Of a stretch of 64,000 nucleotides of DNA, positions 26,099 to 35,082 are shown one piece after another. The DNA lies in the NCBI RefSeq assembly GCF_900115265.1, contig NZ_FOVU01000005.1:62001-126000 (forward strand), written 5' to 3'. Within the stretch, counting starts at the first letter, position 1, and each line of letters starts with the position of its first letter. The notes beneath the pieces were generated by a model. It saw only the letters and a program-made list of their open reading frames with translations, was not told where the DNA came from and did not search any database. A program made the translations under genes and the position numbers. This stretch comes from Bradyrhizobium sp. Ghvi. GTDB taxonomy: Bacteria > Pseudomonadota > Alphaproteobacteria > Rhizobiales > Xanthobacteraceae.

Positions 26099-26797
26099 TC
26101 AGACGTAGGAGACGGAGTAGCGGAGGTGGACGATGCCATTGCGCCGCATTTCGTTCGCGCTGATCGAGAGGCGAACATGGTCGGCAAGCCCTTCGGGACC
26201 GGCCTCGAACAAGGTCCGACCCCGACTGCGCCCGCCGATCGCAGGGAAGAGAAGCAGGCTGATCTCGTCGACGAGCCCGGCCTTGAAAAACGTCCCGTTG
26301 GTGTGGCTGCCGCCTTCCAGGAGCAAGCGCCTGATCCCGAAGCGATCGGCGAGGATCTCGAGGACCGCGGCAAGGTCGATCGTGTCGTCTTCGGCGACGA
26401 TGTAGGAGATGCCGTCGGCGGCGAGCTCCGCCAGATGCGCGTCCGGTACATCGCGGCCGAGAACCATGATGATCGGCGCGCCGTAGGTCTCAGGGCCCGT
26501 CCAGTGGAGCTTGCCATCCTGATCGATCAGGATGGCGTAATCATCGGCACCGGCACGGCCGACGTGGACCGGCCTTCCGACCTCGCCATGATCGCTCGGT
26601 GGATGGGGCTCGCCATCCGCGAACTCTTCACCGACCGCGCGCCCGGCGATCCAGGCATCACATTCGAGCTCGTCGTGCACCCGGTCATATTCGGCAACCA
26701 GATCGTCCGACGAGCGGCCCGTCGACGGGCTCCACTGATCGACGACGAGCTGACCGTCGAGCGGGCTCATCATGTGGCAGATGACGTGAGGCTTCAT
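26099..26797 (-). CDS. Dihydrofolate reductase/RibD C-terminal domain family protein
   Basis: 232 aa from the ATG (MKPHVICHMMSP) that follows CAGGAGACG. It has the RibD_C layout: SPLDGQLVVDQW near the start, GRAVGEEF, LGRDVPDAHLAEL, and a C-terminal LLLEGGSHTNGTFFKAGLVDE that forms the NADPH/substrate pocket. Such stand-alone proteins are NADPH reductases of uncertain substrate. The gene is in line with the MFS and SDR genes of the minus-strand block. Confidence 0.85.
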   Translation of the reverse strand: MKPHVICHMMSPLDGQLVVDQWSPSTGRSSDDLVAEYDRVHDELECDAWIAGRAVGEEFADGEPHPPSDHGEVGRPVHVGRAGADDYAILIDQDGKLHWTGPETYGAPIIMVLGRDVPDAHLAELAADGISYIVAEDDTIDLAAVLEILADRFGIRRLLLEGGSHTNGTFFKAGLVDEISLLLFPAIGGRSRGRTLFEAGPEGLADHVRLSISANEMRRNGIVHLRYSVSYV

Positions 26798-26830
26798 GTT
26801 TCGTCTCCTGAGAAGGGGCAGCACCGCGCA

Positions 26831-27991
26831 TCAGCAGCACCGAGATGTCATGATCCCCAACCCGCCCGCCGCCAGGGCGGCACCGACGAGGCCGGTCGAC
26901 GCCCAGCCAAAGCCGGCTGCGATCGCGAGCCCGCCCGTCCAAGAGCCGATCGCGTTGGACAGGTTGAAAGCCGAATGGTTCATGGCGGCGGCCAAGGACT
27001 GCGCGTGGCTTTCAACGTCCATAAGCCGCGCCTGAAGCGCAGGCACGAGCGCGAAGCCGATGCCGATCATGAAGAGCGACGCGCCGGCGAGAATCGGGTT
27101 GGGTGCGGCGAGAAAGAACAGCGCGAGGAACACGATGTTCCAGACGATGATGCCGAAAATCGACGGGATCAGCGCCCGGTCCGCGAGCCACCCGCCGGTG
27201 ATGTTGCCGACGATCATGCCCAGGCCCCACAGCGCGAGAAACAGGGGCACCGTGCCCTCGGCCACGCCGGTTTCCTGAACAAGGGTCGGCGTAATGTAGC
27301 TGTAGACAGCGAACATGCCGCCGAAGCCGATCGTCGCAACCGCGAGCGTCAACCAGATCTGCGGAGGGGGAAAGGCGGACAGCTCGCGCCGCGGACTTGC
27401 ATCCTCGTCCGCTTCGACCACGGGAATAAGAATGCGCAGCATCACCAAAAGCAAGGCACCGCAAACGGCGACTAGTCCGAAAGCCGACCGCCAGCCAAAG
27501 CTCTGGCCGAGCCACGTCGTCAGCGGCACGCCGACGAGGTTCGCAGTGGCCAGCCCCAACATGACGCGGCCAATCGCCTGCGCGCGCTGGGAGGGCGGCG
27601 CCATGGCTGCGGCGACGATCGAGGCCGTCCCGTAATAGGCGCCATGGGGGAGCCCCGCAACGAAGCGCCCAGCCGCGATGCCGAGATAGTCTTGAGTGAC
27701 CGCGGAGGCGAGATTGCCCACCAGTACGATCGCGGCGAGCAACAGGAGCAAATTGCGCTTCTCCATGCGCGACGTCGTAATGGCAAGGACCGGCGCGCCG
27801 ATAACGACGCCGAGCGCATAGGCGCTGATGAAATTGCCTGCCTGTGGGATGGAGACTCCGGCCGACTGCGCCATGCCGGGGCAGAAGTCCCATGGCGGCG
27901 AACTCGCCGGTTCCGATAAAGACGCCACCCAGCGCGATCTGCGCGAGCGCGCCACGCCCTGCGGGGCGGCGACAATCTTGTCTTGTATCAT
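26831..27991 (-). CDS. MFS transporter (AraJ/sugar efflux-like) with two compensating frameshifts near the N-terminus
   Basis: 386 aa, 12-helix-type MFS carrier. From MAQSAGVSIPQAG onward it is a normal family member (ISAYALGVVIGAPVLA, GLPHGAYYGTASIVAAAM, GWRSAFGLVAVCGALLL). Residues 13-36 are nonsense in the annotated frame, reading VARSRRSRWVASL and so on. Reading another frame over the same bases gives the expected first helix, ALAQIALGGVFIGTGEF, then AAMGLLP. One missing base near 27955 and one extra G in the run 27878-27881 (C on the coding strand) explain both shifts, so the frame stays open while helix 1 is scrambled. The ATG at 27991 follows AAGGATC. If real, the change probably inactivates the carrier; a sequencing error is the other explanation. 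Confidence 0.8.
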   Translation of the reverse strand: MIQDKIVAAPQGVARSRRSRWVASLSEPASSPPWDFCPGMAQSAGVSIPQAGNFISAYALGVVIGAPVLAITTSRMEKRNLLLLLAAIVLVGNLASAVTQDYLGIAAGRFVAGLPHGAYYGTASIVAAAMAPPSQRAQAIGRVMLGLATANLVGVPLTTWLGQSFGWRSAFGLVAVCGALLLVMLRILIPVVEADEDASPRRELSAFPPPQIWLTLAVATIGFGGMFAVYSYITPTLVQETGVAEGTVPLFLALWGLGMIVGNITGGWLADRALIPSIFGIIVWNIVFLALFFLAAPNPILAGASLFMIGIGFALVPALQARLMDVESHAQSLAAAMNHSAFNLSNAIGSWTGGLAIAAGFGWASTGLVGAALAAGGLGIMTSRCC

Positions 27992-28019
27992 GATCCTTGT
28001 CTTTCTCGTGCTGCCCGGA

Positions 28020-28895
28020 TCACAGACCAAGCATGTCCCGGGTTTGCGCCACTGAAGCCACCTCGCGTCCCATGGCGCGTGACAGGTTGGCGATGAACTG
28101 GATAACGGCGCCATTATCCGGGCAGCCGAGTTCCGGCCAACCATAGTCGCCGAGGCCGGCCGAGACGTGGCCGTCGCGCTCGATTGCGAGCGCGGCCTGA
28201 CCGGTCACGTTGCCGATCTTGTTCGAGACGGACCATTCGAGCGGTCCGCCGGGAAGGAAGCGTAGATGTGCCTCCAGGCCATCGATCGTGCCCGGGTGGC
28301 CGCCCAAAATACCGCCACCCGTCAACTCGAAGACGAACCAGGCAGGGGCGTCGACGAGGCCAGTCTCACGAAGCGCCTCGAACATACGCGTGAAGGGGAC
28401 AGCCCAACTGACGAACTGCGGTTTGACGCCAAGCGTGCGCAGCCGTTCGGCGAAGAAGCGCAGCGTCCCGGTGCGGTTCACATAGGTCCGCTCGCCGGAG
28501 CGAAACCCGCCGTCCTTGAAGCGGTCGATGTTGGTGCTGCCGGTATCGATCGGCGCGATATCGGGACGTGTGGCGGGATCGCCCGCCAGCGCCTCGATAT
28601 GCCTGATCCGATCCTCATCCTCCCCGCCCGCAGTGACCTGACCGAGCGTTGGATAGACCAGGACATCGCACCGCTCGCGGATGGCGCGGATCGCCGCTGC
28701 ATAGGTTTCGGCACGGTGGTCGGGTGAGCCATCGCCGTGACGTGCGTGGAAATGGACGATGCTGGCACCTGCCCGGCAAGCACGCGCCGCAGCTTCGCCG
28801 ATCTCCAATGGCGAGAACGGGATGTGCCTGTTCTCGCTACGCGGCGTGTACTCGTTGATCCGAGCCTCGATGATGAGCGGTTTGCGCGCCATCAC
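28020..28895 (-). CDS. BKACE-family (DUF849) beta-keto acid cleavage enzyme
   Basis: 291 aa zinc enzyme family that transfers the acetyl part of acetyl-CoA in cleaving beta-keto acids. The metal-binding HFHARHGDGSP near residue 49 (family pattern H-x-H-x-R) is visible, as are TGGGILGGHPGTIDGLEAHL and the C-terminal GLGDYGWPELG segment. It overlaps nothing and lies eight bases downstream of the epimerase-like gene. The substrate of this member is unknown; BKACE proteins act on very different 3-keto acids, so a keto sugar acid is possible but not shown. Confidence 0.85.
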   Translation of the reverse strand: MMARKPLIIEARINEYTPRSENRHIPFSPLEIGEAAARACRAGASIVHFHARHGDGSPDHRAETYAAAIRAIRERCDVLVYPTLGQVTAGGEDEDRIRHIEALAGDPATRPDIAPIDTGSTNIDRFKDGGFRSGERTYVNRTGTLRFFAERLRTLGVKPQFVSWAVPFTRMFEALRETGLVDAPAWFVFELTGGGILGGHPGTIDGLEAHLRFLPGGPLEWSVSNKIGNVTGQAALAIERDGHVSAGLGDYGWPELGCPDNGAVIQFIANLSRAMGREVASVAQTRDMLGL

Positions 28896-28902
28896 TCGGG
28901 GC

Positions 28903-29787
28903 CTACTTCTTGTCGGTCCAGCGATGCTCCGGCTGATAGCCGAGCACTCGCTTGGCCTTCTCGTTTGAGATGACCGCCTCGTTGCCGCTGAACGCCTTGC
29001 GGCGCTCGATATTCGGAAAGTGCCTGTCGAGCAGCTCGGTGGTCGAAGTCCGCATCACCGTTTCATCGTTGGTGATGAAAAACTCGTCCTTGCCGCGGAC
29101 ATCATGTTCGATCGCCAGCGCAACCGCCTGAGCTACGTCGCGATTGTCGATGTAGGTCCAGAAGTTCCAGAGACGCTTGGTGGAGTCGTCCTGCCACTTC
29201 TCGAACCCCTCATACTCCTCGGGGTTCATGACATTGGAGAGGCGAAGGCAAGTGATGCGCATCTCGGGATCGTTGAGACAAAACTGACGCGCCATCTCCT
29301 CGCCGAGCACTTTAGTCAGCGAATAGACGTTGTAGCCTCGCATCGGATAGGCCTCGTCGACGGGGACATAGGGAGCTGCGGTTTTGTCGTAGGGTATGCC
29401 GGTGGCGACCTCGCTCGCGCTCCAGATGACGTTCTTGATGCCGAGACGGCGCGCAGACTCGAACACGTTATAGGTCGTCATCATGTTGATGCGCAGCTCT
29501 TCGGCATCCGGCTTCATGCGCGGGTGGGGCATGCTGGCCAGATGCACGATCGCGTCGAATGCCTTGGCCTCCGCGCGAGCATAAGTATCGGCGCCGATCG
29601 ACGACAGAGCGTCGAGCGCTTGGCCGAAGTCGGTGAGGTCGGCGACAATCGCGGCTTCCTTCGGATCGGATGGCGCGATGTCGTCAATTAGGAAAACCTC
29701 ATAGCCCTTGTCCCGCAGATAGGGGACGAGGACCGTGCCGATTTTGCCGAGTGCGCCGGTGACGGCGACACGCTTGCCGTTAGCCAT
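28903..29787 (-). CDS. NAD-dependent epimerase/dehydratase, uronate-dehydrogenase-like
   Basis: 294 aa extended SDR. TGALGKIGTVLVPYL at residues 10-24 is the cofactor turn, AIVHLASMPHPRM follows, and the active site is YSLTKVLGEE (Tyr-x-x-x-Lys). Length and pattern resemble uronate dehydrogenases and related sugar dehydrogenases. CGGAG precedes the ATG. It is the first gene of the minus-strand block and has a paralogue at 34065-34928 (shared VTG-GKLG type start, Y-SLTK/SLSKAVGEE, CLRFSNVMDPAEY block). Confidence 0.87.
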   Translation of the reverse strand: MANGKRVAVTGALGKIGTVLVPYLRDKGYEVFLIDDIAPSDPKEAAIVADLTDFGQALDALSSIGADTYARAEAKAFDAIVHLASMPHPRMKPDAEELRINMMTTYNVFESARRLGIKNVIWSASEVATGIPYDKTAAPYVPVDEAYPMRGYNVYSLTKVLGEEMARQFCLNDPEMRITCLRLSNVMNPEEYEGFEKWQDDSTKRLWNFWTYIDNRDVAQAVALAIEHDVRGKDEFFITNDETVMRTSTTELLDRHFPNIERRKAFSGNEAVISNEKAKRVLGYQPEHRWTDKK

Positions 29788-30293
29788 TGTTTATCTCCGG
29801 GTATGCTCGAGGCCGGAATGTCGTTCCGGAGGCCACAACCCGTTAGAACGGCATCCGATGCGAACATTGCGCTCAACACGCTGTGCGATCTGGCTCACAC
29901 ACCGCATGGCCACGTGGCGCTTTGATTCGCGAGAGCAGCCTTTGCGCAACGTGGCGGTCCATCGACCCGAAGAAGGGAATTGAAGTTTAGGGATTGTGCT
30001 TTCTCGATCATTGGACTGTTGAGCACCGCTGCACAATGGGGCCGTATCGCCAGGTTTGACCTAGATTCGCGTCGCAAATCGCGAGATTTATCCGCCGCCC
30101 CGGAAATCACGCGATGTCCAGCTCCAAGTCGACATGATCTGGCAATCGAGGCTCAGTGAAATTTGCTTCAAGCAAGCTAGTACATGAGCCGCGAGCGATT
30201 GACGGTCTCGGGTCGCGCGCATTAATGTATGCATTAAGGGACGCAAAGATCCTGTGACGCATTTGGGCGCAGCCCGTTCTTGGGAGGGATCAC
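29788..30293 (+). other. Divergent intergenic region
   Basis: About 500 bases between the outward-facing uronate-dehydrogenase-like gene and the ABC importer. The only element I can support is the promoter with its palindromic box at 30199-30237. No gene is seen. Confidence 0.5.
30199..30237 (+). promoter_or_regulatory. Promoter with GntR-type palindromic box, site 1
   Basis: TTGACG (30199-30204) fits a -35 element, with TTAATG 17 bases later as a possible -10. The box ATTAATGTATGCATTAA at 30221-30237 covers that -10, so a bound protein would block transcription of the ABC importer operon. Its first 16 bases occur in reverse complement at 45822-45837. Confidence 0.7.
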
Positions 30294-31421
30294 ATGTCTA
30301 GCCTGATTAAAAACCTTAGCGCTGCGATAGTTGCTTCTGTCGCAATCATGGGCTTGGCCATAGGCCCGTCGATGGCGGCGGATGTTGCTGCGGCATTAAA
30401 GGATATCGAGGAGCATCCGGCATCCGGTCCGCACGGGGAAAAGCCCGTTCTCGCCAGCGACCTGGAGCTAAGCCCGGAGGAGATCGCAAAGATCAAGTCG
30501 ATGAACGCGACTGCGGCTATCGTCATGCACTACACCGCCTCCGATTGGGCGAAGGCGCAGATGGCGGGCCAAAAGGCTGCTCTCGATATGCTCGGAATCA
30601 AGATCATCGCTGTCACGGACGCGGGGTACAAAGCCGAGCAACAGGTCTCCGACATTGAGACGGTCATGGCCCGCAAACCGAACGTGATGATTAGCGTTCC
30701 TGCTGAGCAAAACGGCACGGCCGCCGCGTACAAGCGTGCGGCGGCTTCCGGTATAAAGATCGTGTTTCTCGATCAGACTGGCGCCGGAATGTCGCCCGGG
30801 ACGGATTATGTGAGCCTCGTGTCTTCCGACAATAGAGGTATGGGCAAGGCTGCGGCGCTACTTATGGCGCAGGCCCTGAACGGAAAAGGCAATATTGGAT
30901 TGATTCCACACGCTTCCGACCTGTTTGCGACCGTCGAGCGCGTCATGGGATTCAAGGAGGCGATCAAAGCCTACCCTGACATCAAGATCGTGGCCGAACA
31001 GGGCGTCGGTGGCCCTGACTTTTCCGGTGAGTCTGAGCGTATCGCCTCTGGGATGCTGACCGCCCATCCTGAACTGAACGGGATTTGGGCTGTCTGGGAT
31101 GTGCCGACCGAAGGCGTGCTCGCTGCGGCGCGTAGCAGCGGACGCGGGCCGAAGGATCTCGTGATCACGACCTGCGACCTTGGTGTAAACATCGCTATCG
31201 ATATGGCGAAGAATGGTTACGTGAAGGGGACAGGATCGCAGCGGCCGTACGGCGCTGGCTATGCGGAAGGCATTTTGGCGGGCTATGCCCTGATCGGCAA
31301 AGCGGCGCCGCCCTATGTCGTCCTTCCCGCACTGGCGGTGACCAAGCAGAACTTGATTGCCGGCTGGCCAATGTCCAATGGGACGCCGCCGCCTCAAGTG
31401 GTGACGGACGCGTTGAAGTAG
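30294..31421 (+). CDS. ABC transporter, sugar-type periplasmic binding protein
   Basis: 375 aa. GGGAGGG lies before the ATG. A signal peptide (MSSLIKNLSAAIVAS, then AIGPSMAADV) is followed by a type-1 periplasmic fold: AAIVMHYTASDWAKAQMAG, MARKPNVMISVP, IKIVFLDQTGAGMSPG, and VERVMGFKEAIKAYPD in lobe two. It has an N-terminal mature extension before the first strand, as in a subgroup of Peripla_BP_4 proteins. It is the receptor for the ATPase and permease that follow; this system is controlled by box site 1. Ligand unknown; the following dehydrogenase suggests a sugar or uronate. Confidence 0.9.
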   Translation: MSSLIKNLSAAIVASVAIMGLAIGPSMAADVAAALKDIEEHPASGPHGEKPVLASDLELSPEEIAKIKSMNATAAIVMHYTASDWAKAQMAGQKAALDMLGIKIIAVTDAGYKAEQQVSDIETVMARKPNVMISVPAEQNGTAAAYKRAAASGIKIVFLDQTGAGMSPGTDYVSLVSSDNRGMGKAAALLMAQALNGKGNIGLIPHASDLFATVERVMGFKEAIKAYPDIKIVAEQGVGGPDFSGESERIASGMLTAHPELNGIWAVWDVPTEGVLAAARSSGRGPKDLVITTCDLGVNIAIDMAKNGYVKGTGSQRPYGAGYAEGILAGYALIGKAAPPYVVLPALAVTKQNLIAGWPMSNGTPPPQVVTDALK

Positions 31422-31466
31422 GACTAGTAGGCCCGGGAGTTTGTCCCCGCACGCGAGCTATGGGTC

Positions 31467-33044
31467 ATGAGCGAATCCAGCAACGCGGTCGAGATGACCG
31501 GCATCAAGAAGTCGTTCGGAGGGCTCCAGGTCCTTCGCGGCGTCGACTTCGCGGTCAAGCAAGGAACGGTCCACGCGCTGATGGGTGAGAATGGCGCCGG
31601 AAAGTCGACGCTGCTCAAAATACTTCAGGGAATTCTGACGCCGACCGAAGGCTCGATAACCGTCTTCGGTCGGCAGATGAATAGCTTTAGTGCCGCTACA
31701 TCCCGCGCCTCGGGTATCGGGATGATATTTCAGGAGCTCAGCCTGATCCCAAGTCTGACCGTCGCCCAGAACATCTTTCTTTCTCGAGAGCCGAGAAAAT
31801 TTGGGCTTCTCGTGGACGATCGTACGGCGCGGGAGCGATCGAGAGTGATCATGTCCGAACTCGGCATGGATGTCGATCCGGCGACACCTGTTCAGAAGCT
31901 CAGCACTGGCCAGATGCAAATGGTCGAGATCGCGAAAGCGATCTCGCAAGACGCTCGCATCCTTATTTTGGATGAGCCGACATCCGCGTTGACCGGCGTT
32001 GAGGTCGAGCGTCTCTTTTCTCTCCTTAAACGCCTGTCCGCGGACGGGGCCGCGATCGTCTACGTGTCGCATCGGATGGATGAGATATTCGAGATCGCCG
32101 AGGAAGTAACCATCCTCAGGGATGGTCGGAACGTCGCGACCGCCCCAGTGCGCCAGTTCGAAATCCAGGACGTCGTCGAGCATATGATCGGCAAGCGGGT
32201 TGGAAGTTTCAGCTGGCGGCCGCGTTCGGTTGACCGCACGCGAAGCCCGGCTCTCGAGGTCCGATCGGTATCCGGGCCGAATAAGCCGATAAACGCTTCT
32301 TTCGAAGTTTATTCCGGTGAAGTGCTCGGCATTGCAGGGCTGTTGGGTTCCGGCCGCAGCGAACTGGCTCGGGTCATGTTTGGTATTGATGCAATGACCT
32401 CGGGCGAAATTCGAGTGAAAGGCCAAGCTGTCAGAATTCGCAGTCCACGTGAAGCGATGGAAGCGGGAATCGCCCTCATACCTGAAAGCAGGGCTCGCGA
32501 AGGCCTGATCGCAGCGCACAGCATACGTACAAATCTCAGTCTACCTCGACTAGGCGACCTCGCGCGAGGCCTGTTCCTTGACGGCACCAAGGAGACCGCT
32601 TCTGCGACTGGCTTGATTCAACGACTGCGTATTAAAGCAACCTCCAGCTCGGTGCCGGTGCGAACACTCTCAGGCGGCAACCAGCAGAAGGTGGTGCTCG
32701 GCAAATGGTTGGCCATGAATCCCGAGATACTCATCCTGGACGAGCCCACGGCGGGCATCGACATCGGGAGCAAAACGGAAATCGTCGATCTCATCCGCGA
32801 ACTTGCGGATGAGGGACGGGCCATCATCATCATTTCTTCCGAGCTCGCCGAACTTCTGGCGGTTAGCGATCGAGTGCTCATCATGAGCGACGGACGCATT
32901 GCCCGCGAGGTGTCCAGGGACGAGATTTCCGTGGCGGCCGGCGAGCCGACCGGAAGTGCAGACGAAGGGGTGCAGATCGCCAAGGCGGAGCACAACCTTC
33001 AAGTCCTAATCCAGGAGGTGCGGCTCAATGCTCCGACGTACTGA
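31467..33044 (+). CDS. Sugar ABC transporter ATP-binding protein (two ABC domains)
   Basis: 525 aa. The first domain has GENGAGKSTLLK (Walker A), IFQELS, KLSTGQMQMVEIA as signature and LILDEPTSALT (Walker B). The second has LLGSGRSELARVM, LSGGNQQKVVLG and LILDEPTAGIDIGSK. This is the duplicated RbsA/MglA type. Its last 17 bases overlap the start of the permease gene, indicating coupled translation. It is a distant paralogue of 18145-19656. Confidence 0.92.
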   Translation: MSESSNAVEMTGIKKSFGGLQVLRGVDFAVKQGTVHALMGENGAGKSTLLKILQGILTPTEGSITVFGRQMNSFSAATSRASGIGMIFQELSLIPSLTVAQNIFLSREPRKFGLLVDDRTARERSRVIMSELGMDVDPATPVQKLSTGQMQMVEIAKAISQDARILILDEPTSALTGVEVERLFSLLKRLSADGAAIVYVSHRMDEIFEIAEEVTILRDGRNVATAPVRQFEIQDVVEHMIGKRVGSFSWRPRSVDRTRSPALEVRSVSGPNKPINASFEVYSGEVLGIAGLLGSGRSELARVMFGIDAMTSGEIRVKGQAVRIRSPREAMEAGIALIPESRAREGLIAAHSIRTNLSLPRLGDLARGLFLDGTKETASATGLIQRLRIKATSSSVPVRTLSGGNQQKVVLGKWLAMNPEILILDEPTAGIDIGSKTEIVDLIRELADEGRAIIIISSELAELLAVSDRVLIMSDGRIAREVSRDEISVAAGEPTGSADEGVQIAKAEHNLQVLIQEVRLNAPTY

Positions 33045-34032
33045 TGGAACTGGAACTGCAGCGACGACGCATCGAGGTCCGTTGGCCATGGTTAGAGGCG
33101 CTTCCATTGTCTCGGACTGGCGACAATACGTCGTCTATATTGGGTTCGCGCTGATTTTCGTGATATTCGCGATCACGCTAAGTGATCGCGGCTTCCTGTC
33201 AGCCAATAATCTGCTCAACATCGCACGACAAACCGCGATCATCGCCATCATGGCGATGGCCATGACCTTCGTGTTGTGCGCCGGTGAGATCGATTTGTCG
33301 GTTGGAGCCATTGCAGGCTTGGCTTCCGTGACCTCAGGCCTCGCTCTCAGCCGTTACGGGCTTGTACCTGCGATTGCGGCCGGACTTTGTACCGGTCTCC
33401 TTGTGGGAGCCGTGAATGGAAGCTTGACCGCCTGGATCGGCATTCCCTCCTTTCTGGTCACGTTAGGTATGATGGGCTTTGCCCGTGGGCTTGGCATGTG
33501 GATGAGCGGAACCTCTCCCGTGCCGGTGATCGATGACACCTTCATCGCCGTTTTCGGATCGGGAAATATCGGCCCGGTCCCGATCCTTGTATTGTGGGTC
33601 GTGATCCTCGGCGCGCTGGCTCATACGGCCCTGCGAAAGACCCCCTTCGGACGAAAGATCTTGGCCACTGGTGGTGGTGAGACAGCAGCGCGCTACAGCG
33701 GCATCAAGACAAGAACCGTCAAGTTTCAGGCGCTTCTAATGACCGCCACGGCGGCTTCCGTCGCAGGAATGCTTTACGCGGGACGCCTGCACTCGGGGCG
33801 CTTCCAGCTGGGAGAGGGCGATGAACTGTCGGTTATCGCCGCCGTCGTTCTTGGCGGTACCAGCCTGTTCGGCGGAGCCGGAACCGTCATCGGATCAATC
33901 GTGGGCGCGCTGCTGATCGGCGTTATCAACAACGGCCTCATTCTGCTTGGGCTCGACTTTAGTCAGCAGCTTATGGCGCGAGGCGTTCTCATAGTTCTGG
34001 CGGTGGCCTTGGGCCGCAGCCAGCGCGCCTGA
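33028..34032 (+). CDS. Sugar ABC transporter permease
   Basis: 334 aa integral membrane subunit. CAGGAGG precedes the ATG, which lies inside the ATPase gene. Family pattern: AMTFVLCAGEIDLSVGAIAG near residue 85 and AVVLGGTSLFGGAGTVIGSIVGALLIG near the C-terminus. A polar 30-residue N-terminus precedes the first helix; an ATG at 33088 would shorten it but has no better ribosome-binding site. It works with the preceding receptor and ATPase. Confidence 0.91.
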   Translation: MLRRTDGTGTAATTHRGPLAMVRGASIVSDWRQYVVYIGFALIFVIFAITLSDRGFLSANNLLNIARQTAIIAIMAMAMTFVLCAGEIDLSVGAIAGLASVTSGLALSRYGLVPAIAAGLCTGLLVGAVNGSLTAWIGIPSFLVTLGMMGFARGLGMWMSGTSPVPVIDDTFIAVFGSGNIGPVPILVLWVVILGALAHTALRKTPFGRKILATGGGETAARYSGIKTRTVKFQALLMTATAASVAGMLYAGRLHSGRFQLGEGDELSVIAAVVLGGTSLFGGAGTVIGSIVGALLIGVINNGLILLGLDFSQQLMARGVLIVLAVALGRSQRA

Positions 34033-34064
34033 CCGAGCAGAACTCAAAAAAGAGGGACTATCGC

Positions 34065-34928
34065 ATGACTTTGGTCATCGTCACTGGTGGAAGCGGCAAG
34101 CTCGGCCGAGCTTGCGTCAAGGATCTCTTGGATCACGGCTACAACGTGGTCAACGCGGATGTCACACCTCCTGCGGTGGACCTTTGTCCTTTCGTGCAGG
34201 TCAATCTCACGGATCTCGATCGCACCATAGAGCTGCTTTCCGGCATGGAATGGTATCACAAGCGAGGGGTGGACGCAGTTGTTCACCTCGCTGCCGTTCC
34301 AATGCCCGGAGTTGTGGCTATCAGCGAGGTATTCGGTATCAATACGGCCAGTACCTATAATGTCTTTGAGGCGGCGCGCCGCCTTGGCATACGCAATGTG
34401 GTCTGGGCTTCAAGCGAGACCTTGCTCGGTCTGCCATACAAGGATCCGCCGCCATATCTTCCAGTCGACGAAGATTATCCGGCAAGGCCCGAAACGGCTT
34501 ATTCGCTGTCCAAAGCGGTCGGCGAAGAAATTGCGCGTCAGTATTGCCGGTGGGATCCCCTGCTGAAGATTGCGTGCCTGCGGTTTTCGAACGTGATGGA
34601 TCCGGCCGAATACGGTCAATTTCCGTCCTTCGATCCGGAAGATCGAAAGTTCAATCTGTTCGGTTACATCGATGCACGCGATGGGGCTCAGGCGGTTCGG
34701 CTATCGCTGGAGACAGATATCAAGGGAGCAGAAGTCTTCGTGATTGCCAATGCCGACACGGTATCGCCGACACCCAGTGTGGAGCTTGCACAAAAATATT
34801 TTCCTGGCGTACCATTCAAGAGGAAAATCAGCGGAAATGAGACGCTGCTCTCCATAGACAAGGCTCGTCGCGTGCTCGGTTATTCGCCGAAGCATAGTTG
34901 GCGGCCGGCTCAAAAAAATAAAAGTTAG
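34065..34928 (+). CDS. NAD-dependent epimerase/dehydratase, uronate-dehydrogenase-like
   Basis: 287 aa extended SDR. TGGSGKLGRACVKDL near residue 7, AVVHLAAVPMPGV, the catalytic YSLSKAVGEEIARQY and IACLRFSNVMDPAEY. It follows the ABC permease with AGAGGG before the ATG and is probably in the same operon, where it would oxidise or epimerise the imported sugar. The paralogue at 28903-29787 lies on the other side of the same intergenic region, so two relatives flank ABC importer control region 1. Confidence 0.87.
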   Translation: MTLVIVTGGSGKLGRACVKDLLDHGYNVVNADVTPPAVDLCPFVQVNLTDLDRTIELLSGMEWYHKRGVDAVVHLAAVPMPGVVAISEVFGINTASTYNVFEAARRLGIRNVVWASSETLLGLPYKDPPPYLPVDEDYPARPETAYSLSKAVGEEIARQYCRWDPLLKIACLRFSNVMDPAEYGQFPSFDPEDRKFNLFGYIDARDGAQAVRLSLETDIKGAEVFVIANADTVSPTPSVELAQKYFPGVPFKRKISGNETLLSIDKARRVLGYSPKHSWRPAQKNKS

Positions 34929-35082
34929 ACAAAGAACTTCTCGTTCAAAAAGTCGGGGCGCTGCTTTTGGATGAAGTGGGGTCACCTATCCACCCAACCA
35001 TTTCGTTTGTAGCCTTGTGCTGGCACGCCGTAGCCTTCCGACGTCCAGCCTAAACTAACAAGCCGCGTTCTGGGAGGAGCAA

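Noticed and set aside
26126-27475. 449-codon plus-strand ORF
   Set aside because: It is antisense to the RibD-C and MFS genes and consists of Arg/Asp/Ala-rich antisense translation.
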